Origin: CAVRUD01 sp963849635
GTDB lineage: Bacteria > Chloroflexota > Chloroflexia > Thermomicrobiales > UBA6265
NCBI GenBank assembly: GCA_963849635.1
Contig: CAWKIA010000025.1
Span: 124,001 to 188,000, forward strand
DNA: 64,000 bases
Direction: 5' to 3'
Made by a program: the position numbers and the translations under genes
Notes under the pieces: model-generated
The model's database searches: none
Told to the model about the DNA's origin: nothing
What the model saw: the letters and a program-made list of their open reading frames with translations, nothing else
In this document: piece by piece, positions 56,522-64,000 of the stretch
Layout of the letters: the number at the start of each line of letters is the position of its first letter
How positions within the stretch are numbered: position 1 is the first letter of the stretch

Positions 56522-56991
56522 TAGGCGATGCTGAGCACCGTGTAGACGATCTGGCCACCGGGTGTGGTCACGACCGCCGAATCACCAACCCGGCGGCCAA
56601 CCAGGGAACTCCCGACGGGAGACTCGGTCGAGATCGTGCCGTCCATGGTATTGGCCTCTTCCGGCCGGACCAGGGTCCACGTCTCCTGCTCGCCGTCGTC
56701 CCCTCGCAGGGTGACGATCGAGCCAAGGCCGATCGTGTCATCGTTCGGGTCGCGCTGGATGATCTCGGCCCGGTCCATCAGGTGCTCGAGTTCCTGGAGG
56801 CGAGCCTCGGCCAGCACCAGGGACTCCTTGAGTTCTTCGTACTCGCCGTTGTCGGAGATATCGCCGTGCTCGTTGGCTTCGAGAATGCGGCTGCGAAGTT
56901 CAGGGAGCTTCTGGGTGTTAAGTGCCGCCAACTCTTCCTCGAGCCGAGCCTTTCCGGCGACCGTGAGTTGGATTCCGCGCTCCTTGACCAT
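56521..56991 (-). CDS. greA: Transcription elongation factor GreA
   Basis: Rescues backtracked RNA polymerase by stimulating transcript cleavage. The 156-residue protein has the N-terminal coiled coil with the catalytic acidic tip (EANEHGDISDNGEYEELKE, containing the D-x-x-E-N-x-E-Y motif) and the C-terminal FKBP-like domain (GSIVTLRGDDGEQETWTLV, ISTESPVGSSLVGRRVGD). ATG 56991 has AAGGA eight bases upstream and gives the family start; the frame continues upstream without resemblance. It overlaps lysS by one base. The 820-bp gap to mgtE upstream must contain its promoter; none was clear. Confidence 0.95.
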   Translation of the reverse strand: MVKERGIQLTVAGKARLEEELAALNTQKLPELRSRILEANEHGDISDNGEYEELKESLVLAEARLQELEHLMDRAEIIQRDPNDDTIGLGSIVTLRGDDGEQETWTLVRPEEANTMDGTISTESPVGSSLVGRRVGDSAVVTTPGGQIVYTVLSIA

Positions 56992-57240
56992 CGAAGGATC
57001 CTTTCCTGGGAGGACAGCGCACCGGGGTAAGACCGGAACGCTCGTCGGCATCCCGGTCTGCTGTAACGGTCGCAACCACAATGTGTTGCAAGCGTCGCGC
57101 CGCGTGACGGTGAATTCCGCAATTCCTGGCGCTGAAACGCTTAATTGAGAGAGAGCCGGTGGCAAACCGCCCCGACTCCCCTGGCGGGATCAGTATAGGA
57201 CGCCCGTTCGGGCATGTACACCCAGCGACGATTTCCGGCG

Positions 57241-57270
57241 TTGACCCATTCGACCCCTGCCGGTTACAAT
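57241..57270 (+). promoter_or_regulatory. Sigma-70 type promoter for the mgtE leader
   Basis: TTGACC at 57241-57246, an 18-base spacer and TACAAT at 57265-57270, with transcription expected near 57277. It is the best promoter in the greA-mgtE gap and lies 540 bp before the mgtE ATG, implying a long leader. Confidence 0.6.
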
Positions 57271-57276
57271 TCGTTT

Positions 57277-57527
57277 GATGTCGCGAAGCGATATCGCTGA
57301 ATGCGTGTGCCGGTCCAGCGTGGGTTTTATGACCTAACCGGACGCGCTTCGCCCTCGTGAAGGGACTCATCTTGGACGCTGGCAGTCCTAGCTTCGACAA
57401 CTTAGTCGCGGTCTCGGACTAGCGGGCCAGGGTATCCACCGATTCGGTGTCACCCGCCCCGGATAGTCCGGGGCAATGAGCCGGAACGCCGTTCTCCACG
57501 GCGCCGGTCCATGAGGATGGTGACCCG
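57277..57527 (+). ncRNA. Highly structured 5' leader upstream of mgtE, candidate riboswitch
   Basis: The leader contains many consecutive complementary segments: GCGATATCGC (57290s), CCAGCGT (57315-57321) with ACGCTGG (57376-57382), CGAC/GTCG (57395-57408), CACCG/CGGTG (about 57438-57450) and GCCCCGGA/TCCGGGGC (about 57456-57474), then GCCG/CGGC. It carries no long protein-coding frame. The position before a magnesium transporter gene suggests metal-ion control, but the consensus of the known M-box (ykoK) leader, for example GUUAGGUGAGGCUCCU, is absent. Structure was judged by eye only. Confidence 0.45.
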
Positions 57528-57788
57528 ATGCCGACGACCTCAAAGCGCTTCTACATCACCCGGGCGGATGACCATGCGGTCATCAAGAGCGTGCCTGTGC
57601 AAAAGTCTGTTTGCGCCGCGCCGCCGCGGGTGGACCTCGGCCTTTCCAATGATGTCCCGACGGTTCAGGCGGAATCCGCTGTCGATGTCGGACATCGGCC
57701 AGAATCCCGCGTCGCTGCCTTCTCCCACCGCGCGGCCGGACGATTCCATCGTCCCCACCTTCTCCACATCGGACGGTCGAGTCGCTAA
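57528..57788 (+). CDS. Possible 86-residue leader-encoded protein before mgtE
   Basis: Frame starting ATG 57528 preceded by GAGGATGGTGACCCG, ending 23 bp before mgtE. The first 50 codons show the high third-position GC of real genes (PTTSKRFYITRADDHAVIKS at the start), but the second half looks less coding and no family is recognised. It could be a small protein, a regulatory leader peptide, or a chance frame inside the structured leader. Confidence 0.3.
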   Translation: MPTTSKRFYITRADDHAVIKSVPVQKSVCAAPPRVDLGLSNDVPTVQAESAVDVGHRPESRVAAFSHRAAGRFHRPHLLHIGRSSR

Positions 57789-57811
57789 CGCCGGCCGTCT
57801 GAGAACGTAGG

Positions 57812-59185
57812 ATGATCGACAGCCCTCCAGCATCGACTGAGAGTGGAGCGGATCTGCTTGCCGGGATTCGCGAGGCCGTAGCCGCGGGTGATGCCACCCG
57901 GGCGCGAGCCTGCGCGGCCAGGATGCTGGAAGACGATGCTCTGGCGCTGCTTGAAGACTTGAAGCCGCAAGAGTTGACCGTCCTGTTCTCCATCCTCGGT
58001 GATGAAGCCCTGGCCGACCTGCTTGCTCAGCTTGACGAGCACGATGCGGCCAGGATCCTGACCCGGATGACGGTCGCGCAAGTGGCCGACATTCTCGAAG
58101 AGGTCGATCCGGACGACGCGGCCGATATCCTCGACGAGGTCGATCCCGCCGTCGCCGAAACCTACCTGATCGAAATGGAGCCGGCCGAAGCGGCCGAGCT
58201 GCGGGAGCTGATGGCCTACCCGCCGGACACCGCCGGCGGCATCATGACCCCGGCCTTCGTCGCCATCGCCCCCGACCTGCGCGCCGATGAAACAGTCGAT
58301 GCCTTGCGCAGGGTGGCCGAAGAGGCCGAGACCATCTCCTACGTCTACGTGGTCGACCCCGAGGAGCATCTCCTCGGGGTTCTCTCGCTCCATGCCCTTG
58401 TCCTGACCAGGCCGGAGACCCCGGTCCAGGACATCATGATTCGAGACGCGATTCGGGTCCAGGTCGATACCGACCAGGAAGCCGCCGCCCATCTCCTCAT
58501 CGACCACGACCTGATGGCCCTGCCCGTCGTCGATGCCGACAACCGGCTGGTCGGCATCATCACGGCGGACGATGTCGCCGATGTCCTGGAAGAGGAGGCC
58601 ACGGAAGACATCGCCCTGCTCGGTGGTTCCCAGCCGCTGGACGAGCCGTATCTGCGCGCCTCCCCGCTCCTGCTGTTTCGCAAGCGAATCGTCTGGTTGA
58701 TCGTCCTCTTCTTCGGCCAGTTCGTGACGATCGCCGTGCTCCAGCACTACGAGACGGAGATCGAAACAATCGTGGTGCTGTCAGTCTTCATTCCGATTCT
58801 GATCGGCACGGGAGGCAACGTCGGCAGCCAAACGGTGACAACGCTCATCCGAGCGATGGCTGTCGACGACGTTCGCCCTCGTCATATCGTTCGGGTGGTG
58901 CGCAAGGAGATTGCAACCGGCCTGGCCCTCGGCACGGTCATGGCGGTTCTGATGTTCGCCCGGGGGCTGTTCGCCGCTGACGGCGGCTTCGATCTGGGCA
59001 TCACCGTCGGACTCTCCGTCCTCGGGATCGTCGTCTGGTCGGCGACGGTCGCCTCGATCCTGCCGCTGATCCTGAGCAAACTCAAAATCGACCCAGCTGT
59101 GGTGTCGGCGCCGTTGATCACGTCTCTGGTCGATGGAACTGGTTTGATCATCTACATGACGTTAGCGCAGATATTCTTGCTTTAG
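57812..59185 (+). CDS. mgtE: MgtE-type magnesium transporter
   Basis: Homodimeric Mg channel of 457 residues. The N-terminal superhelical domain has LDEHDAARILTRMTVAQVADILEEVDPDDAADIL, shown as LDEHDAARILTRM and EEVDPDDAADILDEV; it holds acidic Mg-sensing sites. Two CBS domains follow (YPPDTAGGIMTPAFVAI, VVDPEEHLLGVLSL, LPVVDADNRLVGIITADDVADVL). The membrane part starts RIVWLIVLFFGQFVTIAVL and contains the selectivity segment IPILIGTGGNVGSQTVTTLIRAMA (as GTGGNVGSQTVTTLIRA). The ATG at 57812 has a weak GTAGG upstream. A long structured leader precedes it. Confidence 0.95.
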   Translation: MIDSPPASTESGADLLAGIREAVAAGDATRARACAARMLEDDALALLEDLKPQELTVLFSILGDEALADLLAQLDEHDAARILTRMTVAQVADILEEVDPDDAADILDEVDPAVAETYLIEMEPAEAAELRELMAYPPDTAGGIMTPAFVAIAPDLRADETVDALRRVAEEAETISYVYVVDPEEHLLGVLSLHALVLTRPETPVQDIMIRDAIRVQVDTDQEAAAHLLIDHDLMALPVVDADNRLVGIITADDVADVLEEEATEDIALLGGSQPLDEPYLRASPLLLFRKRIVWLIVLFFGQFVTIAVLQHYETEIETIVVLSVFIPILIGTGGNVGSQTVTTLIRAMAVDDVRPRHIVRVVRKEIATGLALGTVMAVLMFARGLFAADGGFDLGITVGLSVLGIVVWSATVASILPLILSKLKIDPAVVSAPLITSLVDGTGLIIYMTLAQIFLL

Positions 59186-59349
59186 GGGGTTAGGGTCCGC
59201 CGTCGTAGGGCCGCCATGACGGCCCCGGAGCGCGTTCAAAACTTCAGCATCGTTGACCCCTAGACACACCCTGTCTTCTTACGGATAATTCCCGGTCTGC
59301 CTGGTGCTGGATTAAGGGCACGTTGGCTGGCGAGGGAAGGATCCGATCC

Positions 59350-59826
59350 ATGGGCAAAGGAAGCTGGTCTGCCCCGTCACGTCATCGCTCCAACGGCCGG
59401 TACAGGACCTCGCGGCCCGCGGCATCGATCGGCTGGGCGCCGCGCCAGGAGGCCGCCATCGGCGAATCCGTCGTCGCGGTGGTGGATCGCGATCGGCTGA
59501 GCGCCGTACTCGCCGCCCTCCACGGCTCCGGATACGGCCCGAATACCCGTGTTCTCGACGGCGCGCGAGGAGACCTCGCCGCCCAACTCGCCCGGGCAAA
59601 TGTCCGGGTATCCGAGAGCGACCTGAATCTTGGTGATCGCCCATCGGAATCCGCGATCGTTCTCGTTCATGCCCCCGGCCGCGGAGAGCGCGTCCTCGCT
59701 CTCCTTGGCCCGCACGGCCCGCGCGACATTCACCTTGTCAATCGCCCTGCTCTCACGGTTCAGTCCGCGAGTTCCCCCGAGGCGACACCCATTCCGATGG
59801 ACGAACCCGCGATTTCGGCCTCCTAG
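59350..59826 (+). CDS. Unrecognised 158-residue protein
   Basis: ATG 59350 has GAAGGA seven bases upstream and the frame shows coding-like third-position GC. The protein starts with about 40 basic, low-complexity residues, then a compact domain with alternating hydrophobic strands and helices: ESVVAVVDRDRLSAVLAALHG, ARGDLAAQLARANVRVSE, SAIVLVHAPGRGERVLALLG. The last part resembles a small ligand- or nucleotide-binding beta-alpha unit, but no family is recognised. It stands alone between mgtE and the aldolase gene. Confidence 0.55.
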   Translation: MGKGSWSAPSRHRSNGRYRTSRPAASIGWAPRQEAAIGESVVAVVDRDRLSAVLAALHGSGYGPNTRVLDGARGDLAAQLARANVRVSESDLNLGDRPSESAIVLVHAPGRGERVLALLGPHGPRDIHLVNRPALTVQSASSPEATPIPMDEPAISAS

Positions 59827-59898
59827 GACCTCTTTCCCTCGCTAGATCTGTTGCGACGCCGACCATGCTGGTCCGGTATTCGTTGGGATTTCACGCGC

Positions 59899-59927
59899 TT
59901 GACGCATTGAATACAGCGCCCTATGAT
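59899..59927 (+). promoter_or_regulatory. Strong sigma-70 type promoter for the aldolase gene
   Basis: TTGACG at 59899-59904, a 17-base spacer and TATGAT at 59922-59927. Expected start near 59934, which leaves a 150-nt leader before the TTG at 60084. No known riboswitch motif was recognised in that leader, although GACGAC and GTCGTC segments can pair. Confidence 0.7.
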
Positions 59928-60083
59928 CCGGAGCCGTTGACGACAAACGAATGAGCTGCACCTCTGCGCGGTGAATAGTCCTTGAACCCGAGAGGCGGAC
60001 GACGTCACCGTTGCGGGCGCCTCCGGCAAGGTCGTCGCTGGCGACCAATCGCCGGGTGCTTCTTACGTCTGGGAGAAACCAGC

Positions 60084-60869
60084 TTGATCGGAGCGGAACT
60101 TCGACTCGGCCGCCTGTTCAGCGCAGAAAGCGGCCGCACCTTCATCACCGCGGTCGACCACGGTGTCACGCTTGGCGTGCCCCCTGGCGCCGAAGACGGG
60201 GTCGGCACCGTCAAGCGGGTGATCTCCTGCCAGCCGGATGCTGTCCTGATTGGACCGGGACTATTCGCGAAGACGCATGAGCAGTTTGCCTACCGCGGTG
60301 CTCCGGCGGTCCTGATCCGGGGTGACTTCATCGTCAACCACCCATTCATAGACGATCTGGGCGAACACTACCGTGTGACCGTGACGCCGGAGGAAGCCGT
60401 TGCCCTTGGCGCGGACGCAATAGTGATGTTCCTGATGGCGGGAGCCAAGCACGGCCAGCTCTTCGCCGACAACGTGGCGGCAATCGGGAAGGCGGCCCAG
60501 GCGGCCCACCGTGCCGGTCTACCGCTCATCGTCGAGTCTGTCCTATGGGGAACCCGGATCGAGAACACGAAGGACCCCGAGCGCATCGCATTCGCCAGCC
60601 GGATGGCCGTCGAACTCGGGGCAGACGCGATCAAGACGGAGTACACCGGTGATCCAGAGTCGATGAGACAGGTCATCGACGGCACCCCGGCGCCGGTTCT
60701 TGTCCTCGGTGGGGCGAAATCCAACGATCCCAATGCGGTTGTCGAGGCCACGCGCCAGGCCGTCGCGGTGGGCGCCAAAGGGGTCATCTACGGCCGCAAC
60801 GTCTGGCAGGCGGAGGATCCCGCCGGCATGTCGGCTCGCCTGCGGGCGGTCATCCATGGTGAGACGTGA
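60084..60869 (+). CDS. DhnA/LsrF-type class I aldolase
   Basis: Schiff-base aldolase of 261 residues in the FbaB/LsrF/2-amino-3,7-dideoxy-heptulosonate synthase family. GRTFITAVDHGVTLGVPPG contains the conserved DHG, ADAIVMFLMAGAKHG is the middle strand, LPLIVESVLWGTRIENTK is the phosphate side, and GADAIKTEYTGDPESM holds the catalytic lysine; VLVLGGAKSND and AKGVIYGRNVWQ are the terminal strands. The TTG start is supported by GGGAG eight bases upstream. Because a sugar-type ABC importer follows, a role in sugar or keto-acid catabolism is likely. The last codons and the stop lie inside a GTGAGAC tandem array. Confidence 0.85.
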   Translation: MIGAELRLGRLFSAESGRTFITAVDHGVTLGVPPGAEDGVGTVKRVISCQPDAVLIGPGLFAKTHEQFAYRGAPAVLIRGDFIVNHPFIDDLGEHYRVTVTPEEAVALGADAIVMFLMAGAKHGQLFADNVAAIGKAAQAAHRAGLPLIVESVLWGTRIENTKDPERIAFASRMAVELGADAIKTEYTGDPESMRQVIDGTPAPVLVLGGAKSNDPNAVVEATRQAVAVGAKGVIYGRNVWQAEDPAGMSARLRAVIHGET

Positions 60870-60931
60870 GACGTGAGACGTGAGACGTGAGAAAACCTTT
60901 CGTACTACTCACGTCTCACGTCTCGCGTCTC
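60859..60931. repeat. GTGAGAC tandem array with inverted copy
   Basis: Four and a half tandem copies of the seven-base unit GTGAGAC run from 60859 to 60892, and about three inverted copies (GTCTCAC, GTCTCGC, GTCTC) from 60908 to 60931. The two halves can fold into a long hairpin over a 16-base AT-rich loop. The aldolase stop codon (60867-60869) is inside the array. Confidence 0.85.
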
Positions 60932-61041
60932 CGTACTGCGGGAGCTAGTCTCTGGCCTCCGTCTAGACGTGTGATCGCATGGGCGGTCGCCCGGAGGTCG
61001 CCGGCGATGGTGCCGGCACGATTCAAGGAGGAGACGTGCGG

Positions 61042-62667
61042 ATGGCAGATCTCAGCATCCACGACCTGTATCGGGGCCTCCGGAGCGGCGAACTTTCACG
61101 GCGCGACTTCATACGGCGGGCAATGGCGCTCGGTATCTCCGCCGCGGCGATCGGGCACTTTCTGCGCGCCGCAAATGTTGCTCAGGCCCAGGATGCCTTA
61201 GCACCCCCGGTCGTCATGGAGCCGTGCTCCGGTGATGGCTGTCTCTGGGCCGGCAAGACGTTGACCGTGCAGAGCATCGACGACTCGGTCAAGATCCCGT
61301 GGGAAGAGGTCCGCGGCGAATTCGAAGCGGCCACCGGTGCGACGCTCAATCTTGTGCTCGATCCGATCGACCAGGCATTCCCTCGCCTGATCGAGGATGC
61401 GGCCAGCGGCACCAACACCTTCGATGCCGCCATGATCGGCATGTGGTGGCTAGGTGACCTCGTCGCCGGCGAGTTCGTCGTCCCCTATGACGACTACATC
61501 GCCGACACCAGCGGCAAGTTCCCACCGGTGAACTTCGAGGATGAACTTCCCGGCATGCGCGCCCTGCGCATGTACGACGACAAGAAGTACGTCGTCCCCT
61601 ATGACGCCGACGGCCAGGTTCTGTACTACCGGCGCGACCTGCTCGATGACCAGGCCAACAAGGACGCCTTCCTGGCCGAGGTCGGCTACGAGCTCGCCCC
61701 CCCGCAGACCTGGGAGCAACTCCGCGACATCGCCAAGTGGTTCAATGGCAAGCCGCTCGGCGGCGATGCCGGTAACGGCCACGGCATCTCGATGCACCTC
61801 AAGGTCGGCGGTCAGGGCATGTTCCACTTCATGTCCCTTTCCGCCCCCTTCGTGATCGGCCCGGAGAATCCGAAGCTCTACTGGTTCGATCCCGACAACA
61901 TGGAGCCGCTCGTCGAGAGCCAGGGCCACCAGCGAGCGATGGAGCTCTACCTGGAACTCGTCCAGTACGGCCCGGAGGCGATGCTCTCCTGGGCGCTGGG
62001 CGAGGCCTGGGACTACTTCCTCAAGGGCAACGCTGTCTTCACCTACTCCTGGGGCGACGTGGCTGCCCTGGCGGTGGAGCGCGACTCATTCGTCAAGGGC
62101 AAGGTTGGCACCGTTCCCCTGCCCGGCACGCTGGCATACACCAACCCGAAGACCGGTGAAGAGTACGTCGTCGAAACGCCGAATATCGTCGGCAACACGA
62201 CCGGCGGCTCGTGGGCGGGCGTCATCCTGGCAGGTTCCGATGAGCCCGAGCTGGCCTACTATTTCCTCGCCCTGACCGCGACCGAACCGAAGCAGCGCTT
62301 CTACGCCGGCCGCGGCACGGACGGCGTCGATCCGGGCCGACTCTCCCAGATCCCGTCCAATCTGGTGCCAGAGGGCACGGGTGATATCAACGACTTCGTC
62401 AGCCAGGGTTGGGTCGCCCAAGACGCCGAGGAGTACGTCAAGGCGTACTACGACAACTACCAGAACCCGAACCAGTTGCCGTTCCTGCGCATCCCCGGTA
62501 CGTTCGAGTACTGGACCTCGATGGACGACCAGCTCTCTGAGGCTGTCACCAGTAAGTCGACTCCGGCCGAGGCTCTGGCAGCGATGGCGGAGACCTTCCG
62601 CGAGATCAACGAGCGCCTCGGCGTTGAGCAGCAGCTCGAGATCTACAAGAAGTCGCTCGGGCTGTAG
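61042..62667 (+). CDS. Sugar-type ABC transporter substrate-binding protein
   Basis: Family-1 extracellular solute-binding protein of 541 residues. A twin-arginine signal (LSRRDFIRRAMALGISAAAI) with a likely cleavage after AQA is followed by the binding-protein core: TLTVQSIDDSVKIPWEEV, NTFDAAMIGMWWLGDLV, VPYDADGQVLYYRRDLLDDQ (mid-domain hinge region), and GIPTNK-like features are absent. TGGSWAGVILAGSDEPELAYYFLA and EPKQRFYAGRGTDGVDPGRLS are near the C-terminus. AAGGAGGAG precedes the ATG. Many homologues bind oligosaccharides or polyols. It is followed by the permease gene, with a hairpin between. Confidence 0.9.
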   Translation: MADLSIHDLYRGLRSGELSRRDFIRRAMALGISAAAIGHFLRAANVAQAQDALAPPVVMEPCSGDGCLWAGKTLTVQSIDDSVKIPWEEVRGEFEAATGATLNLVLDPIDQAFPRLIEDAASGTNTFDAAMIGMWWLGDLVAGEFVVPYDDYIADTSGKFPPVNFEDELPGMRALRMYDDKKYVVPYDADGQVLYYRRDLLDDQANKDAFLAEVGYELAPPQTWEQLRDIAKWFNGKPLGGDAGNGHGISMHLKVGGQGMFHFMSLSAPFVIGPENPKLYWFDPDNMEPLVESQGHQRAMELYLELVQYGPEAMLSWALGEAWDYFLKGNAVFTYSWGDVAALAVERDSFVKGKVGTVPLPGTLAYTNPKTGEEYVVETPNIVGNTTGGSWAGVILAGSDEPELAYYFLALTATEPKQRFYAGRGTDGVDPGRLSQIPSNLVPEGTGDINDFVSQGWVAQDAEEYVKAYYDNYQNPNQLPFLRIPGTFEYWTSMDDQLSEAVTSKSTPAEALAAMAETFREINERLGVEQQLEIYKKSLGL

Positions 62668-62712
62668 CCCGTCCGCAGGTCACACGATTCCAGTCTATTG
62701 GTGTTCGCTGAG

Positions 62713-62745
62713 CGAGGGCCGGACCAGTTCCGGCCCTCGTTTCCC
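62713..62745 (+). terminator. Terminator-like hairpin between binding protein and permease genes
   Basis: Perfect 11-base arms CGAGGGCCGGA and TCCGGCCCTCG with a CCAGT loop, followed by TTTCCC. Lying inside the transporter operon, it probably reduces but does not abolish read-through, so that binding protein exceeds permease. Confidence 0.7.
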
Positions 62746-62789
62746 ATCAGAATCAGCGGCCACACGACCCTCACTGTGGAGGAGGCGCA

Positions 62790-64000
62790 ATGGCGCAGCA
62801 GGAATTCGCCGGGCATGCGCCCATCGCACCCGTCCCGATGGAATCGACCGGCAGCCCCTCAATCGAAACGCATTTGGCACGGCGTGATTGGTCTGCCCGA
62901 ATCGGCACCGTGCTGGTTCTGGCCCTTGGCGGTCTCTTTGCCTACACCCTGCCAGCGGTGTGGCTGGACGACGGCTCCTCGGTATCGATTCAGGATGCCA
63001 GCACCGCGATCACGTTCAAAAACGCCGGCTGGGTCATCACGCTCGGCTGGTTTGCGCTGGCACTGGCGATCATTGCCGCAATCGTCTTTCCCCGGACGGA
63101 ACGACTGATCCAGGCGCTGGCGGTCAGTGGTGGCTCGATTGCGGCGATGTTCATCCCGTTCTACATCAATAATCACTTGACCGATGTGGACGAAACGGCG
63201 TCGTCGCTCGGTACCGGCCTGGTCCTGGCGTGGATCTGCTATGGGATCGCCGCCGTTCTCCCGTGGCTGGGGATCTATGGTTGGGACCGCGGCACCACAT
63301 CGCTCAGACGAGACTGGTCGCGTTGGCTCTTCGTGCTACCTGCGGCATGCTGGCTCATCTTGCTGACGGTCTTTCCGCTCATCTATGCGTTTACCACCAG
63401 TCGTTATGTCTTCCGATATGGTCGAATCAGTCGCTACGTCGGCGGCGACAATTACAAGCGGTTGTTTGACACGGAATCGATCTGGTCAAATCTCGGATTA
63501 GCGGTTGTGGTCGCGGTGATCGCTGGTGGGGCGATCACCGCGGTGAGCCTCCTGGTGACGCTCGTCAGCAATCAGGAAGTGCGCCGGGCCGACGTCAGTC
63601 GCGCGCTGGGGTTATTCCCTCTGGCCGCCATCCCGGCGGCCATTATTTTCCTGACCCGTTCGATCCTGAATGACGACATCGGTGATCAACTCAATATCAC
63701 GTATTTCTTCGTCGCCTGCGCCGTTTCCATCGAGATGGTCCTCGGCTTTTTGATCGCTCTCCTGATGAACCGTGAGCTGCGCGGGCGGGGACTGCTCCGG
63801 GCCGTGATCACGCTGCCCATCTTCGCTACGCCGATCGCTCTCGGCTATCTCGCCCGGGCGATTTTCTATGAGGAAGGTGGCCCAATCAACGACACCCTCG
63901 ATACGTTCGGCATCTCCCCGCCATGGCTCTCCGATCCGGAATGGGCCCGAATCTCGACGATCTTGGTCGACGTCTGGCAGTGGACGCCGTTTGTCTTCAT
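62790..64000 (+). CDS. Sugar-type ABC transporter permease (MalF-like), 3' end outside window
   Basis: The frame from ATG 62790 (GGAGGAG upstream) stays open to the window end, 403 codons. A hydrophilic N-terminus of about 40 residues is followed by four helices (GTVLVLALGGLFAYTLPAVWL, GWVITLGWFALALAIIAAIV, ALAVSGGSIAAMFIPFYI, GTGLVLAWICYGIAAVLPWL; each under 20 residues when read apart) before the conserved permease core (LFVLPAACWLILLTVFPLIYA, RYVGGDNYKRLF, MNRELRGRGLLRAVITLPIFATPIALGYL). The extra N-terminal helices recall MalF. The EAA loop lies beyond the window. It belongs with the upstream binding protein; a second permease presumably follows. Confidence 0.88.
   Translation, partial: MAQQEFAGHAPIAPVPMESTGSPSIETHLARRDWSARIGTVLVLALGGLFAYTLPAVWLDDGSSVSIQDASTAITFKNAGWVITLGWFALALAIIAAIVFPRTERLIQALAVSGGSIAAMFIPFYINNHLTDVDETASSLGTGLVLAWICYGIAAVLPWLGIYGWDRGTTSLRRDWSRWLFVLPAACWLILLTVFPLIYAFTTSRYVFRYGRISRYVGGDNYKRLFDTESIWSNLGLAVVVAVIAGGAITAVSLLVTLVSNQEVRRADVSRALGLFPLAAIPAAIIFLTRSILNDDIGDQLNITYFFVACAVSIEMVLGFLIALLMNRELRGRGLLRAVITLPIFATPIALGYLARAIFYEEGGPINDTLDTFGISPPWLSDPEWARISTILVDVWQWTPFVF

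Noticed and set aside
57277..57527. Known M-box (ykoK) magnesium riboswitch before mgtE
   Set aside because: The conserved M-box sequences could not be found, so only a generic structured leader is claimed.
60859..60931. CRISPR-like repeat array
   Set aside because: The units are seven bases with no spacers, arranged in tandem and then inverted.

Overview
The window reads as a high-GC, gene-dense bacterial chromosome segment. Gene content and protein style (MMPL/RND exporter, Tat-dependent solute-binding proteins, two-gene sucCD, factor-independent uricase, purine ureide cluster, CUAEP-tail radical SAM protein) fit best with a Chloroflexota relative of the Thermomicrobia/Sphaerobacter type. 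That placement is inference from protein resemblance, not a phylogeny. No rRNA, tRNA, CRISPR array or prophage was recognised.

Left part (1-13.6 kb): the end of a YbhN-type membrane protein overlaps uppP. Two tandem YfhO-family membrane protein genes follow on the minus strand, both broken by many frameshifts. Then come a PLP aminotransferase, a HIT-domain protein, an MFS transporter, a class III aminotransferase, a VOC protein and upp.

Central block (13.7-31.3 kb, all minus strand): this is the main metabolic theme. Read in transcription order it encodes malate synthase, OHCU decarboxylase, uricase, 5-hydroxyisourate hydrolase, allantoate amidohydrolase, allantoinase, a two-gene molybdenum hydroxylase (xanthine dehydrogenase type), a DUF3830 protein, a BMP-family binding protein with its ATPase and two permeases, a Uma2-like protein and a phosphoribosyltransferase-like protein. 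Several stop and start codons overlap, so much of it should be co-transcribed. Together the genes describe import of purine nucleosides or bases, oxidation through urate and allantoin, and entry of the resulting glyoxylate into central metabolism as malate. A decayed transposase and an inverted-repeat element sit between the binding-protein gene and the rest of the transporter.

Right part (31.5-64 kb): mixed housekeeping and accessory genes: aldose-epimerase-like protein, methyltransferase, acetyl-CoA synthetase, a kinase-like protein, a J-domain membrane protein, an arginase-family protein, ClpP, an MMPL exporter, GNAT acetyltransferases, a radical SAM protein that very probably ends with an in-frame selenocysteine UGA, a sigma-like protein behind a perfect palindrome, sucCD, an HtrA protease next to a two-component system, lysS-greA, mgtE behind a long structured leader, a DhnA/LsrF-type aldolase, and the start of a sugar-type ABC transporter cut by the window end.

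A technical caution: about ten otherwise well conserved genes carry single-base frameshifts (positions in the entries), and the two YfhO genes carry roughly thirteen between them. Either the assembly has indel errors, concentrated in 1.7-28 kb, or some of these genes are decaying. I annotate each as one locus and give the shift positions.
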